A stretch of DNA of 64,000 nucleotides, taken from the NCBI GenBank assembly GCA_036346355.1, contig CM070583.1, positions 6,944,001-7,008,000 of the forward strand, written 5' to 3'. Below the pieces are notes generated by a model. The model had not been told where the DNA came from, did no database searches, and worked only from the letters and a program-made list of their open reading frames with translations. The translations under genes were made by a program, and so were the position numbers. This stretch comes from Rhipidocladum racemiflorum (lineage: Eukaryota; Streptophyta; Magnoliopsida; Poales; Poaceae). Shown one piece after another: positions 44,701 through 56,363 of this stretch. The first letter of the stretch is position 1. Each line of letters begins with the position of its first letter.

Positions 44701-46077
44701 TATCGTTGGTGGGTTCTGATATGATGTGGTGCCTTAACTGTTAACTATGCTGCCGTCATAGTTTATATGAATCAGCGCAACTCTCGATGTTATTCGAGAT
44801 TTATTCATGTGATACTGGGAAAGAAGTCGTTATGTGAATGACTTTTCGGTAGTGTAGTTACATGATGAAGAAATGGTGAAAAGTAAACAGGACATCGTTT
44901 TTAGATGTTAAATGATAAAAGAGTCGTTGAGCCAGGTCGGTGAGAAAGTCATATATGGAGATATGACTAATCTGGAGTGCTCTTGAAGAATGTGCATTCA
45001 TGTCATGAAACGAGATTTCCCTTGCTTCCTAGTATGAAAGGAAAGAATGAATAATGTGTGGTATTTTGGCTGTGGTGTTAGAAGTTTGAGTTTTCTGTGC
45101 GGTTTGGCTTAGAAAAAAAATGAAATGTGTGCTCTTTGGATGTTGCCGGATCCTTTCCAAAGTGGTTTTAGCGCTTTGGGGTTTGAGTTGTCGTAGGTGG
45201 ACCAATTGGGTTCATGATTATGGTTGAGCTCACTCAATGATTGTACTCTTTATCGTGGTCCATTGAGTGGAAGGTTGTGTATGACTCAATGCAAACCTTT
45301 GGAGAATTGTATCATTGAGATGTTCCTCGGTAGGGCTGATCAAATTGTTAGTGGACCACTTGGTGGTTGCTAGTGATCGCTTTTCCTTTTGAAGTATATT
45401 GGATCTTTTGTCGTTGGGCAAGAAGCGAGTTGTGTCAACCGCAGAGGAACGTTCGGTCGTTTTTGTTGAGCGAGTCTTAAGGATCCTGGATGTAAAGTAG
45501 GCTTCTCCTTTCGGTGGTAGTAATCTTAGAGTGTTGTGTCTCACCTGGTTTGCGTCGTCTCGAATACGATGAACCACAGTTGAGACGTTGGGACGTGATT
45601 CACTTTTGTGCGTGGGAGCGGAAGATGGGTCTAGAAGTTGGTACCATGTCCTTTTGGAGAGTGGCTTTGGTTAAAGGGATCGAGCACTTTAGTGCCAAGG
45701 AATGCATGGAATGAGTGTGAGATCGTATTATTTCGTGGTCAGTTTGGGATTTTATCCTATCGCGGGTCATGCCGAGGCCTTGTTTGAGTTCTTTGTGTTT
45801 CAATGTTGAGTAAAGTTCTCACAAGTTTTGATTGCGAGTTTTCATTAGAGCCATTGGTCTTCGAACCTAGGCGTCCTGTCATCGAGTCTCGATCAGTGTA
45901 AATTCCAGTGGTTTTATTCAGAGAAGCGACTTGGGAGTTGAAGTCACGCGGGGGCGAGCTTTACCCAAAGCTCTTTTCTTCAGGTTGAACCACGAAGATT
46001 AGATCTCCGTGTGTTGTTGGTTTGGCGTAGTGGCATGTCTTGGATTCGAGGTCGAATCCTGTTGAAGGAGGGGAGAA
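41781..46077 (+). mobile_element. LARD internal domain, non-coding
   Basis: In 4.3 kb there is no frame over 120 codons and no gag, protease, RT or integrase motif on either strand. It is T/G-rich with long purine/pyrimidine asymmetry. A copy of the LTR motif GGTCGGTGAGAAAGTCAT occurs at about 44936, followed by ATGACTAATCTGGAG as in the LTR. The last bases, GAAGGAGGGGAGAA (46064-46077), are the polypurine tract. Long non-coding internal domains define LARDs. Confidence 0.8.
41783..41794 (+). promoter_or_regulatory. Primer-binding site of the LARD (initiator tRNA-Met)
   Basis: TGGTATCAGAGC, complementary to the 3' end of plant initiator tRNA-Met, lies two bases after the LTR terminus. Confidence 0.9.
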
Positions 46078-46366
46078 TGTGACACCACGAAGTGTCGTAA
46101 CCTTATAAAATGTGCATGATGAGGTCAAAAACATTATGAAATATGGTATTGGATGTTAAAACCATATGGTATGAGGTTTAATTGCGTTTCCGGGCCATTT
46201 CCGGGAGTTTGGGCCTTTTCGGGGGAGTTTGGGCCTAAAAGAAGGGGTTGTGGGCTTTGGTGGGATGGAGTATGAGTCCATTTAGGACTAGGATTCCTGT
46301 ATGGGCTGGTTTAAGGGGCTCCCCCTGCCCCCTTGCTGCGCCCCCACACCTCCCTTGTGCGCCCCC

Positions 46367-47500
46367 TGTAGGACCGAATATAGCAATCAGAGGGGGGGTG
46401 AATGATTGTGCGGAAGCTAAAACCAAATTCTTGATCTATTAAAAGTTTACCCCAAAATAGAACCAAATAATTGCCTCGTTTTTGAAAAAAACAGAATGAT
46501 AGAGGTTTAGTAAAACGTGAATTCCCGGAGATCCAACCGTCCGATCGATCTGAAATTTGGACACAAGAAACTAGATTCCAATACGAATCAAAACCAAAAA
46601 GAATCAGCTCAATCGGTCTTACGGATCAAAAGTTATGACCTTTGCAAGCTTACTGTTCTAGAAGATGGCGAGAATAAATCTAACTAGAATTGTAGCTCGC
46701 CGAAAGATTTGATGAACTTGATCTTTATTTCTCCTTTCTTTTGTCTAAAATACTCCAAACAAAAGAGTACAACTCTAAAGCTTGCTCAAAGCTTGATTGC
46801 CTTCAACAGGAGGCAAACCCTCTATTTAAAGAAGGCAAACACACCTAATCCTAGAAGGAGTCCTAATCTTAGAAGGATTCCTAATCCTAAAAGGATTCCC
46901 ACTCCTAATCCTAGAAAGAGCATGTATTCAACACAACTCCACTTGGCCCAACCTGGCCGAGTACAACTCTTGCACGCGTATGGCAACCCTACCATACTCA
47001 CGTGACTAACACTTTGCACGCGAATGACCTCATGCCATTCTCACGTGACTAACCATTCTTCATGTGCACCATTCTCTTAGCCCGAACGTCCCGCATGACA
47101 TCCTTGACCACCAAGACCTCAGTTCCCCCTGAACCTAGTCCCGAACCTCAGTTCCTCCATGAACCTAGTTCCGGTCCGTCATCGACCACATTCGCCCTCG
47201 AGCAATACACCGCACATGAACAAACCACAAAAGCGATTCCGAGCACAAGTCCGCGACTTGACTCACATTAAACCATGCAACCACTCACAGGAGTGTATTG
47301 CATTAAATATTCTAAGAACACGATTTCAAAACACGAACAAAAACCTTTGCAAAAATCAAAAGCTTTTCAAATAATCAAACTGATTTGAGATCTTTTCAAA
47401 TAAAGAAACCAAAAATAAATCTTGTCGAAATATCAAACTGGTTTCAAATCTTTTCAAATACTCATCATCAAAATCAATGGATCAAAAATAACGACCTTCA
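46367..47500 (-). mobile_element. 3' LTR of the Copia element (1134 bp)
   Basis: Plus-strand ends are TGTAGGACCGAATATAGC and AACGACCTTCA. It contains a run of seven G (near 46392) and tandem AATCCTAGAAGGA-type repeats (46845-46915). It differs from the other LTR by scattered substitutions and single-base indels. Confidence 0.92.
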
Positions 47501-48600
47501 ATCTCCCCCTTGATGAGTAATTTGACAAAACACAATATAAGATTTGACAAGAGATTGAGCAAGAACCAAAAGACCAAATAATCCCAATTCAAAAACCTCC
47601 TTGACTTGTTCTCCCCCTTTTTTGACAAAATAGTCATCAAGATCTCAAAACTCCCCCTTAATGAATGCAGTATCTCAAGCTTTGAAGTATATTCAAGGTA
47701 TATAATCAAAGTAAAGCATTTGAAGAGTTTTTAGGAGAACTTTCTCATTTTGTATCAAATTATCCAATGAGAAAGCAAATTGTGAGAATATGGAGGCTCT
47801 AACACATAGAATAGTTATTGCATAAGCAAATTAGAGCAAACAAGTAAAATGTCATAAACAGATTTTGCCAAAGCGAAAAAGAAATCTACCATGAGCATAG
47901 AGAGACTTTCAAATTCACTAATATTTGTCTCAAGCCTTTTTCAACCATTTGAATTTCCTTTTTCTCTTTTAGCAAGTTTGACAATTTTGCTTTGTGATCA
48001 ACAGGGATGACAAGTAACTGCACACTAGCCGATACTTGTGTATGAGTAGGTAGTTCTTTCTTGTATCTTTCTCAGTTTAAATTGGCAAGTGGCTTCACAT
48101 TGTTCTGAACTTTTGTTTAGACAAGTAGCATTTTCTTGCATCTTTTGCATTTAAATCCCTGGCAAGGAAGCTGCACATTGTACTAAACTTGTGTTTAGCC
48201 AAGTAGCTTTTGCTTGCATCTTTTTCAACTTGCTTTTAACATTAAAACACTGATTTTGCTTGAGACTCATAATGATCATTTGAAGTCCAACAAAAAGCTC
48301 ACACATAGTTTCTAATCAGCTCTAGCCTTTCAACAGATGACAAGAAACTTTTAAGCCTATTTCACAAATGCAATACCATAATGAGCAAGAGCCAAAATAT
48401 TCTCGAAAAGCATCTCAAATTGAATTATTTTAGCCTTTTAGTGATAAGTAAAGCATTGAGCATTAACTTGGCTATATACACAAGAATAATCACCAAAGCT
48501 TTGTACTACATGATGCAATGTAAACAGGGTTTTTACTTGAGGTGTAAAGTCAAAATACCACTTATAAAAAATCACTTCTAGGAACCAAAGTCAAGTAACC
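47501..48600. other. Non-coding 3' part of the Copia element
   Basis: AT-rich sequence between the pol remnant and the 3' LTR, including two similar blocks with AAGTAGC(A/T)TTT(T/G)CTTGCATCTTT (about 48122-48150 and 48198-48225). No gene is recognised. Confidence 0.5.
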
Positions 48601-48609
48601 CAAAAGAGA

Positions 48610-49030
48610 TAAACTCAAGACTCCCCTCAAATCAACCCATGGGGATGAATGATCCCAAGTTCACCGCGTAAGAAAGCAAAAGCGAGAAAAATCAAGCGGT
48701 TTAGTGAAAATATCGACCAAAGTGAGCACCCGAATCAACAAATTTCAGTTCAATAGCTCTTTTTCAACATGATCTCTAAGAAAATGAAATATGATGTCAA
48801 TGTGTCCAAGAAAGAGAATTACTCAAGAAGTGGCATGAACCGGATGTACTTTTCTATCAATTCCACATTCTCCAAATTCAAAGATCGAGAAAGGTCTTAA
48901 ACTAATGCGTGAAGAAGCGAAAGCCAAATGCCAAAATCTTGAGTACCACGGAGATACCTTAAAATCCTCTTGATAGCTTGTCAATGTGAAGCACGCAGCG
49001 GGAAGCTTGAAAACGAGCACACAAGCACAC
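48610..49030 (-). pseudogene. Copia RNase H and pol C-terminus remnant
   Basis: The minus strand reads CARFQAS, then AIKRILRYLRGTQDFGIW, and further on VDIFTKPLDFSRF followed by RGELGI, the conserved end of plant Copia pol. Several frameshifts are needed. The sequence jumps from the protease (49054) directly to this end, showing an internal deletion of integrase and RT. Confidence 0.8.
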
Positions 49031-49053
49031 AAAGAACTCCAATTATCTCATCC

Positions 49054-49263
49054 TCAACAAAGATCATCATCATCTTCATCAACAAAGATACTCTCCCCCT
49101 GAACATATGCACCTGTACCTGCACTATTTGGACTAGTGCCTTTTGCGAAAACAGAGGTGGAGGAAGCATCTTGAAAAATAACACTTTTAGCACGAGATGC
49201 ACAAGTGAATGAGGAGAACCAATTCTTATCATCGGACATGTGGCGTGAGCATCCGGAATCCAC
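49054..49263 (-). pseudogene. Copia aspartic protease N-terminal fragment
   Basis: MDSGCSRHMSDDKNWFSSF is the catalytic region of Copia proteases (Asp-Ser-Gly triad). The reading ends about 70 codons later where the deletion begins. Confidence 0.85.
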
Positions 49264-49296
49264 TAGTCATATGTTCTCCTTCCTCGCGTGAGAAGC

Positions 49297-51514
49297 CTAC
49301 ATAGAAGCAGAAAGTGTCGAGGTCTCGGTACTGGGGTTAGAAATAATATGTTTAGGAATCCAGTACTGAGACACATGACGCACAACAGTTGGCACAACAC
49401 GAGTATTCTTATGCATAAAAGCAGATTTGTCTTTTCTCGTGTTCTTAGTAACAAGAGGTGTTTGCATCACCCTAGGCACATAATGAGAAATAAAACGTGC
49501 CTGTCTGAAATTAGACCGAGCATTAAACCTTTCTCTCTTTTGTTGTTTAGCTAGTCTAAAGCAAAAGTTTACTAAATGTCCATCTCTACCACAATGAGTG
49601 CAAGTGTACTTAACATGATGTTTTGCTTTAACAGTAGAAGCACATTTTGCATTCATCATAGTAGAAGTTAAAAGACCAGCAGATTTAAAGACAGTTTTCT
49701 TAGGCTCATTGATAATTTCAAATTTTCCACTTTTAAGTGTTTTGACAACAGTGGGAGCATGTGATTTATGATGAGCATAAGAATCAAAACCTAAACCTTT
49801 GTTTTGAGTGCTGACTTTTGATTGATCCAAAATCATATTTAGGTTTTTCTTGCCATCAGTGAAACGTTCCAAAGAATTTTGCAAGTAATCAACTTTCTTA
49901 GCAAGAGTTAAACAATTATCACAAGGATTGTCAATTTTAGCTTTTACATTTACGGCAATTTGAACACGAGTTAATTTCATGAGTGAACATGTCATTTGTT
50001 AATTGGGTAACTCTACAATTTGCATCTTTTAATTTCAACTCAAGAATAGAACATTTAGAGCAAGCAATTTGATCATGTAAACTATCAGTAGAGCAACCAA
50101 TATTTTTCACAAGTTTTTCATTTTTCAATTGTTCGGCATAAACTTGTTCTAGTTTAATCACATGTTCCTCTTTTAGTGACTTAATTTCAAATTTGAGATC
50201 TAAGCAAGTATCGCAAATATTTTCAGAATTTGAATTTCTAAGATCAAAGTTTTCAGATTTTAGCATGGATAGATCTTTTTCTAAGCTTTTATTTTTGAGT
50301 GAAGATTTTCTTAAAGATTTTCTCAATATGACTAAAACTTCACAAAGCTCATCATACGAAGGCATTACCTCATCACCGTCGCTGGAGGTGCTGTCGTTGT
50401 TACTAGAATCACTAGTGTTCCCTTTTGCCATGAAGCATAGTCCGGTGAGATCCTTCTCATTCAGCTTCGTTTGCTTCGCTTCCTTCTCATCTTCAGTTGA
50501 GTCATCAATGTCGCTTAAGTCTAAGCGACCAATTGCCTCGAAGACTTTGTTGAGCATCTTCTTTGTTCGTTGTTTATTTTTATCGTTGCTCTCTCTTGGC
50601 CGGAAGGACTTGGAGGAGTTGCTTTGCTCCTTCTCCTCTATATCTTTGTTCTTAAAACAGTTAGCACGGATGTGCCTTGCCTTGCCGCAGTTGTAGCAGT
50701 GGATGGAGGCTCCTCTTCTCTCCCTTGATCTCATGTACGCTGCATTGACACGCTTGGAAAGAAGAGCAAGTGTATCTTCTGGTATTTGATCTAGCTGTTC
50801 ATCACTAAGAGCACTTAAGGCAGTAATGGAATATGATGATGAATAACTAGTAGCATTATCATATGAAGAATTAGCATTAAGAGCCATAGAGTTATCATTG
50901 GAAGTTCTTGAAACAATGTCTATTTCAAAAGTCTTGAGACTAGAATAAAGTTTATCCAAAGTCATTTCACTCATCTTGTGAGCTTCCCTAAAAGAAGTCA
51001 CTTTCATTTGCCAGATTTTAAGATCAAGAGATGATAGGAAATGTCTAGCATTTTCAGAGTCAGTGTACTTTACATCTACAGCTCTAAGATTGTTTAAGAT
51101 TCTGTTAAAGCGAGCAAAACAATCATCTAGAGATTCTCCAGAGTTCATTTCAAATCTAGTGTATTCCTTTTTAAATTGATCTTGCCTAGCTTCTTTTACA
51201 GAGTCAGTGCCCTCATGATAATCTTGAAGAGATTTCCAAATTTCATGAGTAGTGAGTAAATGACAGACTCTATCGAATTCTTTTCTAGCAAGTCCTTGAA
51301 GCAATATGTTTCTAGCTCTATTATTGTTTTCAACATCTTTTTCAAACTCGATTTTATCAATATCATCATTTGAAGGAAGCTCGTATGGAATCTTTACCTT
51401 GCGCCAAATAGCGTTACCTTGAGCTTGAAGGTATGCAGTCATCCGAATCCGCCAGTAGGGAAAGTCTGTGCCATTGAAGACTGGCGGCTTGTTCGAGTAT
51501 ATCTCTGTTGCCAT
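49297..51514 (-). pseudogene. Copia gag, two zinc knuckles, one frameshift
   Basis: The ATG at 51514 reads MATEIYSNKPPVFNGTDFPY. The retrotransposon gag domain spans residues 20-200 (WKSLQDYHEGTDSVKEARQ, SLDDCFARFNRIL). A zinc knuckle CYNCGKARHIRANC is at residues 273-286, followed by a Ser/Asp-rich acidic region and coiled coil. The frame ends at 49937. A second frame (49995-49297), overlapping by a shift near 49985, continues with another zinc knuckle CTHCGRDGHLVNFC (about 49562-49602) and a basic linker toward protease. The 525-codon first frame is unbroken. Gag packages element RNA into cytoplasmic particles. Confidence 0.88.
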
Positions 51515-51561
51515 AACTTACCGTTTACTAATCACCTGTTAAGATGGATTAGTAGAGCCAA

Positions 51562-51573
51562 GCTCTGATACCA
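51562..51573 (-). promoter_or_regulatory. Primer-binding site of the Copia element
   Basis: On the minus strand this reads TGGTATCAGAGC (initiator tRNA-Met), separated from the LTR end by a short AG. Confidence 0.88.
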
Positions 51574-51575
51574 CT

Positions 51576-52714
51576 TGTAGGACCGAATATAGCAATCAGA
51601 GGGGGGGTGAATGATTGTGCGGAAGCTAAAACCAAATTCTTGATCTATTAAAAGTTTACCCCAAAATAGAACCAAATAATTGCCTCGTTTTTGAAAAAAA
51701 CAGAATGATAGAGGTTTGGTAAAACGTGAATTCCTGGAGATCCAACCGTCCGATCGATCTGAAATTTGGACACAAAAAACTAGATTCCAATACGAATCAA
51801 ATCCAAAAAGAATCAGCTCAATCGGACTTACGGATCAAAAGTTATGACCTTCGCAAGCTTACTATTCCAGAAGATGGCGAGAATAAATATAACTAGAATT
51901 GTAGCTCGCCGAAAGATTTGATGAACTTGATCTTTATTTCTCCTTTCTTTTGTCTAAAATACTCCAAACAAAAGAGTACAACCCTAAAGCTTGCTCAAAG
52001 CTTGATTGCCTTCAACAGGAGGCAACCCCTCTATTTAAAGAAGGCAAACACACCTAATCCTAGAAGGAGTCCTAATCCTAGAAGGATTCCTAATCCTAAA
52101 GGATTCCCACTCCTAATCCTAGAAAGAGCATGTATTCAACACAACTCCACTTGGCCCAACCCTGGCCGAGTACAACTCTTGCACGCGTATGGCAACCCTA
52201 CCATACTCACGTGACTAACACTTTGCACGCCGAATGACCTCATGCCATTCTCACGTGACTAACCATTCTTCATGTGCACCATTCTCTTAGCCCGAGCGTC
52301 CGCATGACATCCTTGACCGCCAAGACCTCGGTTCCCCCGAACCTAGTCCCGAACCTCGGTTCCTCCATGAACCTAGTTCCATCCGTCGTCATCGACCACA
52401 TTCGCCCTCGAGCAATACCTGCACATGAACAAACCACAAAACGATTCCGAGCACAAGTCCGCGACTTGACTCACATTAAACCATGCAACCACTCACAGGA
52501 GTGCATTGCATTAAATATTCTAAGAACATGATTTCAAAACACGAACAAACACCTTTGCAAAAAATCAAAAAGCTTTTCAAATAATCAAACTGATTTCAGA
52601 TCTTTTCAAATAAAGAAACCAAAAAATAAATCTTGTCGAAATATCAAACTGGTTTCAAATCTTTTTCAAATACTCATCATCAAAATCAACTGGATCAAAA
52701 ATAACGATCCTTCA
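51576..52714 (-). mobile_element. 5' LTR of the Copia element (1139 bp)
   Basis: The plus-strand ends are TGTAGGACCGAAT and AACGATCCTTCA. It is collinear with 46367-47500. The TATA-like TTTAAATAGAGG (minus strand, about 52030-52042) is a promoter candidate. Confidence 0.92.
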
Positions 52715-53497
52715 CCCCCACTACACCCCCTTGAGCCCTAGCCGCCACCCCCCTTTCCTCCCCTTTGGCCGTGCGCCCCCTCCCCTTGCCCCCTTTGCTC
52801 CCCCACCTCTCCTACACCCCCTTGCTGCCCTAGGGTAGCCTCCCCACCCCCTGCACCTCGAGGATCCATCCGTTGGAGCGAGGAGCGAGGAGCGATCCGG
52901 GAGGAGATCTATTGGGTTTTCGTGCGTCGGGCGAAGGTATGGCCATGGGACTCGTTGGGGTTGGGCTAGGTATTGTTCTAAGGATAAATATCATGTTTTT
53001 AGATCAATTGGTGGTGCTGGAATTGAGTAGATTAGATGAATTTTAGAAGTGGTCACGTTCGCTGCTTCGGACAGCCTGAGCAGTCGACCTAGGGTTCGGT
53101 TTTTCACCAATTTAGATTCCGAATTTGGACGTCCACCTACTGAAGACGTTGTAGATAATTTCAATATCTTTCCGTGTATATAAAGAACGTCCAATTCCGA
53201 TCAGCCGTTTGAAAGTTATGGCTGCTTTACCGAGCGTGTTAAAATCTGTGACGTGATTGGAACAGATCTCGGTATTTTGTAGATTAAACAACTTTATAGT
53301 CCGAATCAGTCTTTCCTTATACTTAGAAAAAGTTGGGAAATTTCCTAAGCTAGGCGAGGATGTACTCGTTTAATTGATTCGGAGTCCCAGAACTCAAGTT
53401 ATGCCTTTTGGAAGGCTGCTGTCCCGACGGGACAGAATCTCTGTTTTTGGGTTTTGCCAGTAGTTGGCAATGTCGGGGTAGATGAGGGTTTGCGTAC

Positions 53498-56363
53498 TAT
53501 CACTACTAGAATTAAGAGTATTAACGACCAATAAATAACAACCGTGAAAAAAATTTGGTCGTTAATTGATTTTGTGGAGTGACTCTTCCAAAAAAAAGGT
53601 ACTAACTACCATAATTTTCCCCGTCGTTAGGATGGCGTAGAAAAATCCCGGGACACCAATTTTATTTTGTGCAAACTCTCGGCGGTTTGACACAAACTCC
53701 TGGCTCATCAGAGTTATTCGCACAGCTGCGCCAACCCTAGCCGCCTTCTAGCGTGCGGACCTCCCACCTCTCACTCCCTGCCGACGCCGCCGCTTTGCCG
53801 CTCCGCTTTGCCCCACGCCCGCCCCCGGGTCCGATGCCCAGCGCTAGCCCCCGCGCCCGACGCCCAGTGCCAGCCCTTCCGGCACGGGCGCTCGCCCTAC
53901 GCTCTGGCGCCCGCCCACGCCCTCTCGGTGCGACCCTCGCTCCCTCGCCTCGCCGCCCCTACGCCCGGCACCAGTCGCCGCCCCTCCTGGTGCCCGACGC
54001 CCCTCCAGATTGCAAAGGTGAGGAAGGTTAATCCTTGTTGCTCATGAGAGAGATCTTAGGGTGTGTGCATATATCTCTTCTTGTCACGGGCTCACGGCAA
54101 ATGTTTACATCACGAGTAGTGCCTGCTTGGTTTTTTCAAATTACTCTGATATCAGTCAGGGGAGCTGCGACTGACAAGGAAAAACTGTGAGCGGTGTGAA
54201 TTTTGCATGTCAAATATCCATTGAAAATGACCACCGAGACCTCCTGATTGCATCATGCCAGAGTTAGTTGTTCTACTTCTTTGATATGTTTGACGTGTAA
54301 CCGCTTCCTACGCAAAGTGCTTGGACAAGAATGATACTTGTTCGAAGTTATTTGTAAGTAAACTTTTGAACTCGCTGGACCTCATCGGATTGTTGTCAAA
54401 TGAGATTGATGGGTTACGTTGTGTGGACTTAGGGATGTACTCATGTATGAAGTGTTGTATGGAGTATGAAGTGTTGTATGGAGTATGAACTACAGAGTGT
54501 CTATGTGATAATTGGGCCATGCCAATGGTGGCAGTGCACGATTCTTGTGATACTCTGCTGATTATATATTGTTGCTTGGGCTTATGTTTGTGTTTGCTGA
54601 ACACTTATATTTCTAAGGATCAATTTAGAAATATTAGTAAATCACACAATGGGGTCACGAGCAGTCTTTGCCCAATGGACACCATTTGCCCTTGCTAGAT
54701 CCTTAGAAAATGTTGTTTTGCATGCTTGTCCTTCAGAATGTGCATTTGCTGAGCTAGTTTAAAGTCATATCTTAGCTTAGATCAGATCAATTGTCTTCTG
54801 ATGCATTTGTCTCCTTAGAAAATGTTGTTTTGCCTCATCATTTTTTTGTCTTTATGCTATTAACTTTTGAATCCAATCTTTTGTAGTGTACTTTTTGTAG
54901 TGCAATCTTCTTCAGAGTCACTTTCTATTGCAATATATCTTCTCTTTCTTTTTTTTGTCACGGTGGGGTTTGCTTGATGAAGTTTCATCTATTTTTTTCA
55001 GGTGAATCATTGCCGATCTGTTTCTGCAAAATTTTCTTCTTAAAGCTCTTCTTAAACTGATTGCACTAACTTTGATAATCAGTTATTTGACAAAATGCAT
55101 GTTCTGCTTTGCTCTTTGCATGCTCAATTTTTGGGCTTCCATATACAAGTTAAAATGGCCTAACTTTTATTGGTGTTTTTTCTCTATATTTGGTGTCAGG
55201 TCTGGCGAATGAGTTCCCTGTAAGATTGGTAATGTCTTTAACTTGAGAACTCTGTTACGATTACAAGGCTGTTGATCATTGAATCAAAACATGTATTACT
55301 ATTTAATTGGAGCAATGTCTCAAATACCAGTTAGTCTAACATAGAATGTTGGAATAAACATTTGTGTGTTTTTTGGGATTCTATTGCAGCCTTGTAGCGC
55401 AACAATTGTGTAACAAGTTGAGAACGTCTTGGAGAACAGCAGCCTCACCACCGTCGGCGTGCAAATGAGGTGTGCATACATTTATTTACATGTGCAAAAG
55501 CTCCGCTAAAAGATGACCGTATCTGTGGTTAGTGTTTCTCATGCATGGCCATTGCAAATTTCTTGCTACTCTTGTTTGAGGATGTGAATATGGGAGGAAG
55601 CTGCTCATCGACCATCTTTGGGAGGAGGCTTACTCCCCGCCAGCATGCGGTTGGTGACTACGTCGTGCCAAGCTACATGGACCCTCAATGTTTCATCACT
55701 GGCCATGGTGACCATGCAAGCATGATATACATCTTAGAATCTCAACCAGTCCAGTTCTGTAACCATTCTCAGTTATTGGAGGATTGTTAGTCCAGTTCTG
55801 TTAGTAGATCGTTACTGTTTTTGAGGCAAAGCATGTCTAGATCTGTCTGTGAGCTATCAATTGATATGAACGTGTGTACTCTGATTGTACTTTTGGATTG
55901 CAATAAAAAGGATTTTTGTTCATGGTTGTGGATCATCGATGTTTCGACATAAAAAATGTTGTCTTAAACATATAGAAGTGTTCGATATTTCTGAATGATC
56001 AAGACTAAATATATATAGCTAGGACTATTCTTATAAACTAAAAATGTGGTCGTTAATACTGTAGAGTGGTCGTTAATGTTACAACAGTGGTAGTCTGAAC
56101 ATTAGCTATCAACGACCAAAGAGTGGTCGTTAATACTAGAAATGTGGTTGTTGATAGTACATAATTAACGATGACACACCATCTCGTCGTTAAAAAAATT
56201 AACGACGGAAAATTGTATGTGGTCGTTAATACTATTAACGACGGAGCCTTTAACGACGGCTAACGACCACAATTTTGTGGTCGTTAATGACTTTTAGCGA
56301 CCACATGTGGACTTTTAACGACCGTATCTCCCGTCGTTGATAATCGTAATTCTAGTAGTGTAT
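53498..56363. mobile_element. CACTA element with gene-like cargo; TSD TAT
   Basis: The element is 53501-56360. It starts CACTACTAGAATTA and ends TAATTCTAGTAGTG, flanked by TAT at 53498-53500 and 56361-56363. Removing it restores the LTR sequence seen at 40619-40645. Subterminal regions (53515-53640, 56030-56340) are filled with direct and inverted AACGACCAC / GTCGTTAA motifs. No transposase is present; the middle 2.2 kb looks like captured genic DNA. Confidence 0.92.
53690..55930 (+). pseudogene. Gene-like cargo of the CACTA element
   Basis: A GC-rich first block (ATG-less frame near 53753; Pro/Ala/Arg-rich) ends in a strong donor AAAG|GTGAGG at 54017/54018. AT-rich, intron-like sequence with several pyrimidine tracts and CAG acceptors (for example near 55000) follows. 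A later exon-like ORF, 55545-55790, starts at an ATG (MAIANFLLLLFEDV) and contains RRLTPRQHAVGDYVVPSYMD. An AATAAA at 55902-55907 follows the stop by about 110 bp. The organisation resembles a captured host gene. I do not recognise the protein. It may be spliced and expressed, but nothing here proves it. Confidence 0.4.

Larger units (their letters stand above)
46362..52719 (-). mobile_element. Defective Copia (SIRE-like) element, minus orientation; TSD CCCCC
   Basis: The element is 46367-52714 (6348 bp) with CCCCC at 46362-46366 and 52715-52719. The LTRs are 51576-52714 (5') and 46367-47500 (3'). The minus-strand primer-binding site TGGTATCAGAGC is at 51562-51573, and a purine-rich AAGGGGGAGAT lies next to the 3' LTR. 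Gag and the start of protease are kept; integrase, RT and most of RNase H are deleted. Gag size and layout suggest the SIRE/Maximus or Ivana side of Copia, but this is uncertain without RT. Confidence 0.92.
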
